A stretch of 10,459 nt of DNA from SIG440 sp045592585 (GCA_045592585.1 JAZNVB010000069.1:1-10459); one strand, 5' to 3'. Positions 1-6,073 are shown, numbered from the stretch's first letter. The notes: generated from the letters alone by a model not told the origin. Program-made: numbers and translations.

Positions 1-218
1 GTACGACTTTCGTTTTTCCAATCAACCAAAGCGCCAAGGGCCTCCGATACAAATCTGATTGGCACTAAAACCCTGTCTCTTTCATCAACAAACGGTTTTG
101 CGTCAGGGAAAAAAATTTCATTCCCATCAAGAGTTACTTTCACATCTGTTTGTGCTGATACGTTCACGCACATTGTCATAATTACAACCATTAATAAAAT
201 ACTTACTGCCCTTTTCAT
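1..218 (-). CDS. Secreted protein with copper-amine-oxidase-N-like stalk domain (partial, N-terminal 72 residues)
   Basis: Only the first 72 codons lie in the window; the rest continues off the left edge. The translation begins MKRAVSILLMVVIMTM and shows a typical signal peptide: a basic start, a hydrophobic core, and an A-x-A-like end (VNVSA) with likely cleavage near residue 22. It is followed by KVTLDGNEIFF, then a segment containing VLVPIRFVSEALGA and VDW. This is the signature of the copper amine oxidase N-terminal-like (stalk) domain, common in exported Clostridia proteins, where it usually serves as a structural or wall-associated module rather than an oxidase. The ATG at 218 has an upstream GAAAGGA-type ribosome binding site. 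The gene lies 19 nt after the stop of the 222-residue gene on the same strand, so co-transcription from the promoter near 1345 is likely. The function of the missing C-terminal part cannot be told. Confidence 0.8.
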   Translation of the reverse strand, partial: MKRAVSILLMVVIMTMCVNVSAQTDVKVTLDGNEIFFPDAKPFVDERDRVLVPIRFVSEALGALVDWKNESR

Positions 219-237
219 AAGTCACCGTTCCTTTCTA

Positions 238-906
238 TTATTCAAATACAATTTGTTTCTTTAAGTACAGATTCACAATTGCTTCAAGGACTTTGTTTTT
301 ATCCTTTGAGAATCTTGTGAAGTTTCCAATAGAGTCCAAATCTTCGTGTTCCTCATACGCAAGCGGAACAATATCATCTTCTGACTTTATATTCCACAAA
401 TCTTTGTCATTGATGCGGATAAGTTCTGCGCCCGAAACCTTAAGTCTTTTTGAAAAACCAATAATTTGTTTTTCAATATCTTTTAATTCGAAATCACACA
501 TGGTCTCTCTACATTTATCAAGTGGAATTCCTTGAATGAAAAACATATATAAAAACATCATTGCTCTTTTGAATTTATTAACTGTTCCAAGAGGTACTAC
601 ATACAAATTCTTTACCAGATTGTATAATGCATCTACCGCGAGATAATCCGACTTGCCTACTATAAGTTCTCTGGTCTTTAAGCGGTTAAGTGTCTGCTCA
701 AAAGAAACATCTAAGCTCAGATTGTATTTTCTCATTCTTCTGTCAAACTCCGCTTTAAGAGTTTCCTTATTTAAAACATTCCAGTGCAGGCCCGTCCATA
801 AAATGAACTCTACCTGTGAAAGAGCTTTTTCTTCTCCATCTAACACTACAAGTGGCGCTCCGTTTCTTACTACCAATTTTCCTTTTGTTACAAAATATTC
901 AACCAT
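238..906 (-). CDS. Uncharacterised 222-residue protein, possible winged-helix architecture, behind an attenuator-like leader
   Basis: I do not recognise a named family. The start at 906 is well supported by CGGAGGATT about 8 nt upstream. There is no signal peptide and no clear membrane segment, although residues 112-126 are rather hydrophobic. Residues 1-30 look beta-rich (LVVRNGAPLVVLDGEEKALS). Residues 30-90 alternate helices and a strand in a way that suggests a winged-helix unit, with FEQTLNRLKTRELIV as a possible recognition helix and wing. The C-terminus (residues 203-222, KNKVLEAIVNLYLKKQIVFE) could be the end of a second such unit. This reading is pattern inference, not a domain match. 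If right, the protein could be a DNA-binding regulator or a small adaptor. Its long structured leader and its pairing with a secreted stalk-domain protein suggest a conditionally expressed two-gene unit. A PqqD-like peptide-binding fold is another possibility for the N-terminus. Confidence 0.75.
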   Translation of the reverse strand: MVEYFVTKGKLVVRNGAPLVVLDGEEKALSQVEFILWTGLHWNVLNKETLKAEFDRRMRKYNLSLDVSFEQTLNRLKTRELIVGKSDYLAVDALYNLVKNLYVVPLGTVNKFKRAMMFLYMFFIQGIPLDKCRETMCDFELKDIEKQIIGFSKRLKVSGAELIRINDKDLWNIKSEDDIVPLAYEEHEDLDSIGNFTRFSKDKNKVLEAIVNLYLKKQIVFE

Positions 907-947
907 TTTTTAATCCTCCGATTTTTATTATTTTTAATAATAGATAC

Positions 948-987
948 AAAAAATGGCAGACTATAGATTTTTTTCTATAGTCTGCCA
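948..987 (-). terminator. Intrinsic terminator inside the leader (attenuator candidate)
   Basis: This is a perfect 13-bp stem (954-966 with 975-987) with an 8-nt loop, followed on the minus strand by six T at 953-948. On the plus strand the stem is followed by A residues, so it is directional. It ends about 40 nt before the start codon of the 222-residue gene and nothing but that short gap follows, so the gene needs antitermination or read-through. No competing antiterminator pairing is obvious by eye. Confidence 0.8.
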
Positions 988-1198
988 AAAAACATACTTG
1001 TTTTTAATTTTTATAAGAACATAATGTTCTCATCGCTTAAAAGCGAATATTTACGATAAATACCTACCACCTTTCGAAATTCGAGTTGTATTTGCCATTT
1101 TTACAGCAAATAAAAGTGAACCGCAACTCCGCAAACCCGCATAAATACTAAGGTTTCGTCTTTGGTCCCTAATGTCCAGTGTTCAGGGACAAAAAATA

Positions 1199-1249
1199 TT
1201 AGTTTCCGTCCTCATCAATAACACTTTCAATTACAAACCCGCCCTTCAT
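1199..1249 (-). CDS. Putative 16-residue leader peptide (MKGGFVIESVIDEDGN)
   Basis: This is a short open frame in the leader. AAAGGA lies 5 nt before the ATG at 1249; a second ATG directly upstream at 1252 would sit too close to it. It begins about 60 nt after the predicted transcription start and its stop codon lies 8 nt before the GTCCCT/AGGGAC hairpin, a position where a stalled or terminating ribosome could change folding. The peptide has no run of one amino acid, so classic amino-acid attenuation is not suggested; drug-type stalling is possible but not shown. It may also be a chance frame. Confidence 0.35.
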   Translation of the reverse strand: MKGGFVIESVIDEDGN

Positions 1250-1293
1250 CATATTCCTTTTTTAAATATGTTTTTAGCATTCTTAAATTGATG

Positions 1294-1327
1294 TAGTATT
1301 CATAAAACTTACATAACAAGAATACTA
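1294..1327. promoter_or_regulatory. Inverted repeat overlapping the -10 box (possible operator)
   Basis: TAGTATTC (1294-1301) and GAATACTA (1320-1327) are perfect 8-nt inverted arms with an 18-nt spacer. One arm covers the -10 box of the minus-strand promoter and the other lies just after the transcription start. This placement suits a dimeric repressor site. Since most of the repeat is not transcribed as a unit, an RNA hairpin is less likely. It is AT-rich, so chance is possible. Confidence 0.35.
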
Positions 1328-1347
1328 TCTTCCGCATAATTTGTCAA
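1319..1347 (-). promoter_or_regulatory. Sigma-A promoter for the leader and the 222-residue gene
   Basis: The minus strand carries TTGACA (1347-1342), a 17-nt spacer and TATTCT (1324-1319), with predicted start near 1312. This is close to full consensus and is the only strong promoter seen upstream of the minus-strand block. It points away from ptsI, so the two units are divergent. Confidence 0.8.
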
Positions 1348-1399
1348 TAATATAAAAGGCTGAAATTTACTTTGCAGTATGATTTATGTCTTTTTGGTT

Positions 1400-1405
1400 T
1401 ATACT
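1400..1405 (+). promoter_or_regulatory. Weak candidate -10 box for the PTS operon
   Basis: TATACT lies 34 nt before the ptsI start, but no good -35 box is found 16-18 nt upstream (the sequence there is GTATGA). No catabolite-responsive element or antiterminator-binding (RAT) site is recognisable between 1348 and 1439. The operon may therefore need an activator, or start elsewhere in this AT-rich stretch. Confidence 0.35.
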
Positions 1406-1439
1406 ATTTCAAGAATAACTAACAGACGGAGGAAAACCT

Positions 1440-3059
1440 ATGCTTGAAATCAACGGAAAAGGTGTCTGCAATGCCCTGACGATGGGCAAACTGCACTTTT
1501 TGTGCAACTGTCCTCAAACTATAAAACGGATAAAAGTTCAGAACCCCAATGCGGAAATTCAGCGTTTTAATGATGCACGTGCAGAGGCAAAGGCCAATCT
1601 TCACTCCCTTTATCAAAAAGCGGTTGCCGAAGTTGGCGAGGCAAATGCCCAGGTTTTCCAGATTCATATAATGATGCTGGACGACGAAGACTATCACGGT
1701 GCAATCACAGCAATGATACTCAATCAATCGGTAAACGCCGAATATGCAGTTAACTACACATCTGACATTTTTGCCCGCACCTTCAGCAATATGGACGACG
1801 AATATATGCAGGCACGGTGCGCCGATGTTCAGGACATTGCCAAACGGCTTACAACAATCCTCTCAGGGGAATGTGCCGGTGGCAACGAACTCACCGAACC
1901 GTCAATAATTGTCGCAGACGACCTTACTCCCAGCGAAACCGTTCAGCTTGACAAAGAAAAAATTCTTGGTTTTGTAACCTTTCAGGGCTCGCCCTCGTCC
2001 CACACTGCAATTCTTGCACGGACAATGAACATACCTGCCATTATCTGCACCGGTGAAATTGAAAACACACATCACGGCAAAACAGCAATCCTTGACGGAG
2101 CAAGCGGAACACTTTATATCGACCCCAGCGATGATAAAATTTCCGATTTCAAAAAACGAAAAGAGCTTGAAGATAACCGCACCCGGCTGCTTGCAGAGCT
2201 GAAAGGGAAGTCCAACGAAACCAAATCAGGTAAATCTGTGAAGGTGTATGCAAATATAGGAAGTCCCACAGACCTTGCCTTGGCTCTGCAAAATGATGCA
2301 GGCGGCATAGGCCTTTTCCGCAGCGAATTTTTGTATCTTGAAAAGGACACCGCCCCAACCGAGGACGAACAATTTGTCAAGTATAAAGAGGTTGCCGAGG
2401 GGATGCTGGGAAAACCCGTAATCATCCGCACACTTGACATAGGTGCTGACAAAAAAATTGGCTACTTTAACCTTCCTGACGAAGAAAACCCTGCCCTTGG
2501 TTTCAGAGCAATCCGCATTTGCCTGACCGATACAAAGCTCTTTAAAACACAGCTTCGAGCCATTCTTCGAGCCTCTGCGTACGGCAATCTTGCAATAATG
2601 CTTCCTATGATTATCTCTCTTCAGGAGGTAATTGCCGCAAAAAAAGTTCTTGAGGAGGCAAAAACCGAACTAAATACCGAAGGCTTGCCCTTTAACGAAG
2701 ACATCGAAGTTGGAATTATGATTGAAACTCCTGCGGCAGCAATCATCAGCGACCAGCTTGCCCCCGAAGTAGACTTTTTCAGTATTGGCACAAATGACCT
2801 GAGCCAATACACCCTTGCCATTGACCGGCAGAATTCTCACCTGGAGTCATTTTTTGACCCTCACCACCCTGCTCTCCTTCGTTTGATTGAAATGGTTGTT
2901 AAAAATGCCCACAATTCAGGCATTTGGGCAGGGATATGCGGTGAGCTTGGAGCAGATTTAAGCCTGACCGAAGAATTTTTGAGGATAGGCATTGACGAGC
3001 TCTCTGTATCGCCCCCTTGTATTCTGCCTGTCCGTGAAAAAATACGTAGCCTTGATTAA
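1440..3059 (+). CDS. ptsI: Phosphoenolpyruvate-protein phosphotransferase (PTS enzyme I)
   Basis: Enzyme I takes phosphate from PEP onto a histidine and passes it to HPr, the first step of cytoplasmic PTS phosphorelay. Domain order is the expected one: an N-terminal HPr-binding helical region (about residues 30-145), the swivelling phosphohistidine domain, and the PEP-binding TIM barrel (about 250-535). Phospho-acceptor His188 lies in GSPSSHTAILAR, a looser version of the usual GGRTSH motif. Barrel residues are present: Arg294 (GLFRSEF), Arg330 with TLDIGADK, Glu429 (MIETP), Asn452-Asp453 (TNDLSQY) and Cys500 (ICGELGAD). At 539 residues it is some 30 shorter than common homologues, ending soon after ILPVREKIRSLD without the usual C-terminal helices. 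The GGAGGA site at 1428-1433 supports the start. It is first in the operon, 14 nt before the EIIA gene; no HPr gene is adjacent. Confidence 0.96.
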   Translation: MLEINGKGVCNALTMGKLHFLCNCPQTIKRIKVQNPNAEIQRFNDARAEAKANLHSLYQKAVAEVGEANAQVFQIHIMMLDDEDYHGAITAMILNQSVNAEYAVNYTSDIFARTFSNMDDEYMQARCADVQDIAKRLTTILSGECAGGNELTEPSIIVADDLTPSETVQLDKEKILGFVTFQGSPSSHTAILARTMNIPAIICTGEIENTHHGKTAILDGASGTLYIDPSDDKISDFKKRKELEDNRTRLLAELKGKSNETKSGKSVKVYANIGSPTDLALALQNDAGGIGLFRSEFLYLEKDTAPTEDEQFVKYKEVAEGMLGKPVIIRTLDIGADKKIGYFNLPDEENPALGFRAIRICLTDTKLFKTQLRAILRASAYGNLAIMLPMIISLQEVIAAKKVLEEAKTELNTEGLPFNEDIEVGIMIETPAAAIISDQLAPEVDFFSIGTNDLSQYTLAIDRQNSHLESFFDPHHPALLRLIEMVVKNAHNSGIWAGICGELGADLSLTEEFLRIGIDELSVSPPCILPVREKIRSLD

Positions 3060-3073
3060 CGAAAGGAGCTTTT

Positions 3074-3544
3074 ATGTTTAATTTTTTTAAGAAGGAAAAA
3101 ACACTTACCTCCGTTGCCAACGGACGGATTATCAATGTTTCCAAAATCCCCGACAAGGTATTTTCGCAAAAAATACTTGGCGAAGGCTTTGGGGTAATCC
3201 CCACCACGGGCGAATTTTTCAGTCCGGCAAGCGGTGTGGTAACAGATGTCACCGCCACTTTGCACGCCTACTGCATAACCACCGATGATGGTCTTGAAAT
3301 ACTTGTCCATATTGGAATTGACACGGTGGAGCTGAAGGGCGAAGGCTTTACACCACTGGTAAAGAAGGGCGACCGCCTTACTGCAGGTGATGCCCTTGCC
3401 CACGCCGACCTTGACTTTTTAAAGGAAAAAGGTTACAGCACAGCAACAGCCGTAGTGGTTACAAATCCCGAAAAGCTGAAAAGCTTCAGCATTCTTGAGT
3501 CGCCAACGGCAAAGGCTGGCAGCCCTGCTATGAAATACAAATAA
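3074..3544 (+). CDS. crr: PTS glucose-family EIIA component
   Basis: This is a soluble single-domain EIIA of the glucose/glucoside superfamily (156 residues, close to the family norm of 160-170). It accepts phosphate from phospho-HPr and gives it to the EIIB cysteine. The hallmark ILVHIGIDTVELKGEGF places the phosphorylated His79. The partner histidine is His64 in LHAYCI, matching the two-histidine active site of E. coli EIIA-Glc. The conserved start of the fold (ANGRIINVSKIPDKVFSQKILGEGFGVIPTTGEFFSPASGVV) is also visible. In Firmicutes this domain is often fused to the permease; here it is a separate gene, with GAAAGGAG 6 nt before its ATG, between ptsI and the EIICB gene. The symbol crr is given by homology. 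Inducer-exclusion roles known for enteric EIIA should not be assumed in a Firmicute. Confidence 0.95.
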   Translation: MFNFFKKEKTLTSVANGRIINVSKIPDKVFSQKILGEGFGVIPTTGEFFSPASGVVTDVTATLHAYCITTDDGLEILVHIGIDTVELKGEGFTPLVKKGDRLTAGDALAHADLDFLKEKGYSTATAVVVTNPEKLKSFSILESPTAKAGSPAMKYK

Positions 3545-3555
3545 TATAAACACCA

Positions 3556-3570
3556 TGGGGCAACACCCCA
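3556..3570 (+). repeat. Small GC hairpin between EIIA and EIICB genes
   Basis: TGGGG and CCCCA form a 5-bp stem around a CAACA loop in the 53-nt gap. There is no T-tract, so it is not a terminator. It could tune mRNA stability or the expression ratio of the two genes, or be incidental. Confidence 0.4.
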
Positions 3571-3597
3571 CATCTTTTAAGAAAGGATTTGAAAATT

Positions 3598-5184
3598 ATG
3601 AAAAACAAAAGTGAAAACGGACTTTTCAGTATTCTGCAAAGGGTAGGCCGTTCATTTATGCTTCCCATAGCACTGTTGCCCATTGCAGGGCTTTTGCTTG
3701 GCATAGGCTCATCCCTTACCAACCCCACCACCATAGAGGCATATAACCTTGGTTCAATCCTCGGTCCCGGAACATTCCTTAACTCCGTAATGCAGGTGCT
3801 TGCCCAAACGGGTAACATTGTCTTTGCCAATCTGCCCATAATATTTGCTATGGGCGTTGCCCTTGGTATGGCAGAAAAGGAGCACGGAACTGCGGTGCTA
3901 TCTGCAGCCATTGCCTTCTTTATTATGCACCAGACAATCTCCACCCTTCTTTCACTTAATGGTCAGCTTGCCGAAGGAGCTATGCTTGAAGGTACCATTG
4001 CCAACGTTGTGGGCATAAAGTCCCTTGAAATGGGTGTGTTTGGCGGTATTATTGTTGGTCTTGGTGTTGCGGCTCTTCACAACCGCTTTTACAAAATACA
4101 GCTACCCACCGTTATTTCATTCTTTGGCGGTGTGCGTTTTGTGCCCATCATTTCCACCTTTGTGTATATTCTTGTGGGTCTTGTTATGTATTTTGTGTGG
4201 CCCTACGTTCAGCGCGGAATATATTCACTTGGGGATCTGGTGCTTCGGTCAGGATACTTTGGCACATTTATTTACGGAACAATCGAGCGTGCCCTTATCC
4301 CCTTTGGTCTGCACCACGTATTTTATATGCCCTTCTGGCAGACAGGTCTTGGCGGAAGTATGGTTATCGACGGTCAGACCGTTGCAGGCGCACAGAATAT
4401 CTTCTTTGCTCAGCTTGCATCACCCTCTACAACGCAGTTCTCGGTTGAGGCAACCCGCTTTATGAGTGGCAAATTCCCCCTGATGATTTTTGGTCTGCCT
4501 GGTGCAGCTCTTGCTATGTATTCTGTTGCAAAGCCCTCCAAAAAACAGGTTGCAGGCGGTTTGCTGCTTTCTGCGGCACTGACATCAATCCTTACGGGTA
4601 TCACCGAACCAATCGAGTTCACCTTCCTCTTTGTTGCCCCGGTGCTTTATGTAATACACAGTATTTTTGCCGGCCTTGCCTATATGATTATGCACATCCT
4701 GAATGTTGGTGTTGGAATGACCTTCTCGGGTGGTGTTATTGACCTGTTTCTTTTCGGAATTCTGCAGGGTAATGACAAAACCAACTGGCTGAATGTTATC
4801 TGGGTTGGTATAATCTATTTTGCGGTGTACTATTTTATCTTCCGCTATCTCATCAAAAAGTTCAACTTTATCACCCCCGGCCGCGAAGATGACGAGGCAG
4901 ACACAAAGCTTTATACCCGAAAGGACGTTAACGCCGCAAAGGAAGACAAATCACCCCTTATTTTAGAAGGTCTTGGCGGCAAGGATAATCTCGTTAATGT
5001 TGACTGCTGTGCCACAAGGCTGCGTGTTACCGTAAAGGACAGCTCCAAAGTAAATGATAATCTGCTTCGCCAAAGCGGAGCCTCGGGCATAATCAAAAGC
5101 GGCTCGGGCGTTCAGGTTATCTACGGTCCCCGTGTAACGGTTATCAAGAGCAACTTTGAGGATTATCTGGAGTCAATCGAATAA
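3598..5184 (+). CDS. malX: PTS EIICB permease, MalX/PtsG glucose-maltose type
   Basis: This integral membrane sugar transporter phosphorylates its substrate during uptake. The EIIC domain (about residues 8-425) has some ten hydrophobic segments and conserved EIIC motifs: GRSFMLPIALLPIAGLLLG, GGVRFVPIIS, PFGLHH (235-240) and TGITEPIEF (333-341), whose Glu contacts sugar. The EIIB domain (about 454-528) contains NVDCCATRLR; Cys471 aligns with the phosphorylated cysteine of PtsG, and Cys470 beside it is an extra cysteine. The central loop (DGQTVAGAQNIFFAQL through EATRFMSGKFP) matches MalX-type proteins better than E. coli PtsG, so maltose and/or glucose is the likely substrate; this is inference. 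I chose ATG 3598 (528 residues), 10 nt after AAGGA. A TTG at 3589 is in frame but only 1 nt from that site. The EIIA it needs is encoded just upstream. Confidence 0.88.
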   Translation: MKNKSENGLFSILQRVGRSFMLPIALLPIAGLLLGIGSSLTNPTTIEAYNLGSILGPGTFLNSVMQVLAQTGNIVFANLPIIFAMGVALGMAEKEHGTAVLSAAIAFFIMHQTISTLLSLNGQLAEGAMLEGTIANVVGIKSLEMGVFGGIIVGLGVAALHNRFYKIQLPTVISFFGGVRFVPIISTFVYILVGLVMYFVWPYVQRGIYSLGDLVLRSGYFGTFIYGTIERALIPFGLHHVFYMPFWQTGLGGSMVIDGQTVAGAQNIFFAQLASPSTTQFSVEATRFMSGKFPLMIFGLPGAALAMYSVAKPSKKQVAGGLLLSAALTSILTGITEPIEFTFLFVAPVLYVIHSIFAGLAYMIMHILNVGVGMTFSGGVIDLFLFGILQGNDKTNWLNVIWVGIIYFAVYYFIFRYLIKKFNFITPGREDDEADTKLYTRKDVNAAKEDKSPLILEGLGGKDNLVNVDCCATRLRVTVKDSSKVNDNLLRQSGASGIIKSGSGVQVIYGPRVTVIKSNFEDYLESIE

Positions 5185-5210
5185 AAGAGGGGCATCAGCC
5201 CCTCTAATTT
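5182..5210. terminator. Shared terminator between EIICB and tspO
   Basis: An 8-bp GC-rich stem (AGAGGGGC at 5186-5193 with GCCCCTCT at 5198-5205, loop ATCA) starts 2 nt after the EIICB stop. On the minus strand it is followed by TTTTAT, and its arm overlaps the tspO stop codon. On the plus strand it is followed by AATTTAAA, a poorer tail. It probably ends both convergent transcripts. Confidence 0.75.
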
Positions 5211-5674
5211 AAAATATATATTGCCAGATTAAGATACGCCGCAAATGTTACCCACAGAAGGTACGGAATATTTATTATTGCCGCGGGTTTATCAATTTTA
5301 TAAAACTCAAACAGCATAACAATTATCAGTCCCCACAAAGCAATCAGCCAAATAAATGCAAACAGGAATGTCCGAAGGTTAAAGAATATCAAGCTCCAGA
5401 AAAAGTTAAAAAACAACTGCACTGCGTACGTCCTTAAAGCATTGGTTGCCTCCCGTGGCATAGTATCTTTTTTAAGATAAACTCTTGCGCTACCGATACC
5501 CATTAAAATATAAAGCACTGTCCACACTATGGGAAAGAGTATCGGCGGCGGCGCAAGGGGCGGCTTTACTATTTCGTCAAACAGCATCATATTGCCCCGT
5601 GTCAAAAGGGCTGCCAGTCCACCAACCGCCAGTGGAATTAAAATTGCAATCAGGTAAGTTTTAAAAATTTTCAT
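5204..5674 (-). CDS. tspO: TspO/MBR family membrane protein
   Basis: The protein has 156 residues and five predicted membrane helices, the standard size and topology of the tryptophan-rich sensory protein/translocator family. Diagnostic segments are KPPLAPPPILFPIVWTVLYILMGIGSARV (loop 1 and helix 2), QLFFNFFWSLIFF (helix 3) and PYLLWVTFAAYLNLAIYILN (helix 5). Bacterial relatives bind porphyrins and other hydrophobic ligands and are linked to stress responses; the ligand here cannot be told from sequence. AGGAGG lies about 12 nt before the ATG, a somewhat long spacing. It is a single-gene unit, with its own candidate promoter at 5719-5746, converging on the PTS operon. Confidence 0.94.
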   Translation of the reverse strand: MKIFKTYLIAILIPLAVGGLAALLTRGNMMLFDEIVKPPLAPPPILFPIVWTVLYILMGIGSARVYLKKDTMPREATNALRTYAVQLFFNFFWSLIFFNLRTFLFAFIWLIALWGLIIVMLFEFYKIDKPAAIINIPYLLWVTFAAYLNLAIYILN

Positions 5675-5718
5675 TGCACAAATCGCCTCCTGCTTAACTT
5701 TATGCAGAAGAAATATTT

Positions 5719-5746
5719 ATAATACAAATTTTTTAAATTTTTTCAA
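5719..5746 (-). promoter_or_regulatory. Candidate tspO promoter
   Basis: The minus strand reads TTGAAA (5746-5741), a 16-nt AT-rich spacer and TATTAT (5724-5719), about 45 nt before the tspO start. It is plausible but the region is very AT-rich, and the promoter is nearly back to back with the tRNA promoter at 5755. Confidence 0.5.
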
Positions 5747-5754
5747 AAAAACCC

Positions 5755-5783
5755 TTGACAAATTAGCTAATTGGTATTATAAT
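5755..5783 (+). promoter_or_regulatory. Consensus sigma-A promoter for the tRNA pair
   Basis: TTGACA (5755-5760), a 17-nt spacer and TATAAT (5778-5783) match the consensus exactly, with a start predicted near 5790, about 14 nt before the tRNA-Leu 5' end. The spacer contains the perfect palindrome AATTAGCTAATT (5761-5772). Confidence 0.9.
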
Positions 5784-5803
5784 AAACGAGTTGATTTGAA
5801 GAT

Positions 5804-5888
5804 GCGAGCATGCTGGAATAGGCAGACAGGCACGTTTGAGGGGCGTGTGTCAACCGACGTGTGGGTTCAAGTCCCACTGCTCGCACCA
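5804..5888 (+). tRNA. tRNA-Leu (anticodon GAG)
   Basis: The acceptor arms GCGAGCA and TGCTCGC pair fully and ACCA (discriminator plus encoded CCA) follows. The anticodon stem CACGT/GCGTG includes one T-G wobble pair, and the loop places GAG at 5838-5840, reading CUC and CUU. A long class II variable arm (GTC AACC GAC) and the T arm GTGGG-TTCAAGT-CCCAC confirm leucine. It is first of two tRNAs in one transcript. Confidence 0.96.
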
Positions 5889-5913
5889 AATTGATTTTTT
5901 TATTTTTAAATAT

Positions 5914-5987
5914 TGCCGGATTGTGTAAAGGTAGCACAGCAGACTCTGACTCTGTTTGTCTGGGTTCGAATCCTAGTCCGGCAGCCA
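5914..5987 (+). tRNA. tRNA-Gln (anticodon CTG)
   Basis: Acceptor TGCCGGA pairs with TCCGGCA, and GCCA (discriminator plus encoded CCA) follows. The anticodon stem GCAGA/TCTGT has the 7-nt loop CTCTGAC, with CTG at 5946-5948, reading CAG. The T arm is CTGGG-TTCGAAT-CCTAG. The U1-starting acceptor is typical of bacterial tRNA-Gln. It lies 25 nt after tRNA-Leu with no promoter between. Confidence 0.96.
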
Positions 5988-5989
5988 GA

Positions 5990-6029
5990 AAAGAGCACTG
6001 ATTTTTTATCTGTGCTCTTTCTTTTTTTT
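5990..6029 (+). terminator. Intrinsic terminator of the tRNA transcript
   Basis: The 9-bp stem AAAGAGCAC (5990-5998) with GTGCTCTTT (6012-6020) and a 13-nt loop is followed by C and eight T. It stands directly after the tRNA-Gln CCA. Confidence 0.92.
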
Positions 6030-6037
6030 ATAATATA

Positions 6038-6046
6038 TGCTATACT
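6038..6046 (+). promoter_or_regulatory. Extended -10 promoter candidate for the DUF1294/formyltransferase pair
   Basis: TGCTATACT is an extended -10 (TGn plus TATACT) 28 nt before the DUF1294 start codon. The -35 region (TTTCTT at 6018-6023) is poor and overlaps the tRNA terminator tail. It is the only plausible promoter in the gap. Confidence 0.5.
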
Positions 6047-6073
6047 GTAAAAAACTAATAATCAGGTGAAAAT

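Larger units (their letters stand above)
907..1317 (-). ncRNA. Structured 5' leader (candidate attenuator or stand-alone RNA) before the 222-residue gene
   Basis: The minus-strand transcript from the promoter at 1319-1347 has a leader of about 400 nt containing no long reading frame but many hairpins. In transcript order: GTCCCT/AGGGAC (1190-1185 with 1170-1165); a nested hairpin with outer GAGTTG/CAACTC (1129-1124 with 1088-1083) and inner ATTTGC/GCAAAT (1111-1106 with 1095-1090); a TCGA-rich palindrome (1084-1074); TATTTA/TAAATA (1062-1048); TCGCTT/AAGCGA (1046-1033); AGAACA/TGTTCT (1030-1016); AAAACA/TGTTTT (1004-989); and finally the terminator at 987-948. A short frame with its own Shine-Dalgarno (1199-1249) precedes the first hairpin. 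Leaders of this design occur before antibiotic-resistance and stress genes controlled by ribosome stalling. I could not match it to a named riboswitch or Rfam class. It could equally be a discrete non-coding RNA whose terminator is sometimes read through. Confidence 0.6.

Noticed and set aside
907..1317. A known riboswitch (T-box, cyclic-di-GMP, SAM, TPP) in the leader
   Set aside because: None of the conserved core motifs of these classes was found by eye on the minus strand; a covariance-model search would be needed to exclude diverged forms.
1348..1439. CcpA (cre) site or BglG-type RAT site upstream of ptsI
   Set aside because: No sequence close to the cre consensus or to a RAT/terminator overlap is present.
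3589..3597. TTG start at 3589 for the EIICB gene
   Set aside because: It is 1 nt from the AAGGA site; ATG 3598 has normal spacing and matches homologue N-termini.
4025..4465. 146-residue open frame on the plus strand inside the EIICB gene
   Set aside because: It is a shadow frame of a well-supported permease gene; the translation is low-complexity Leu/Cys/Ser-rich with no motif and no ribosome binding site.
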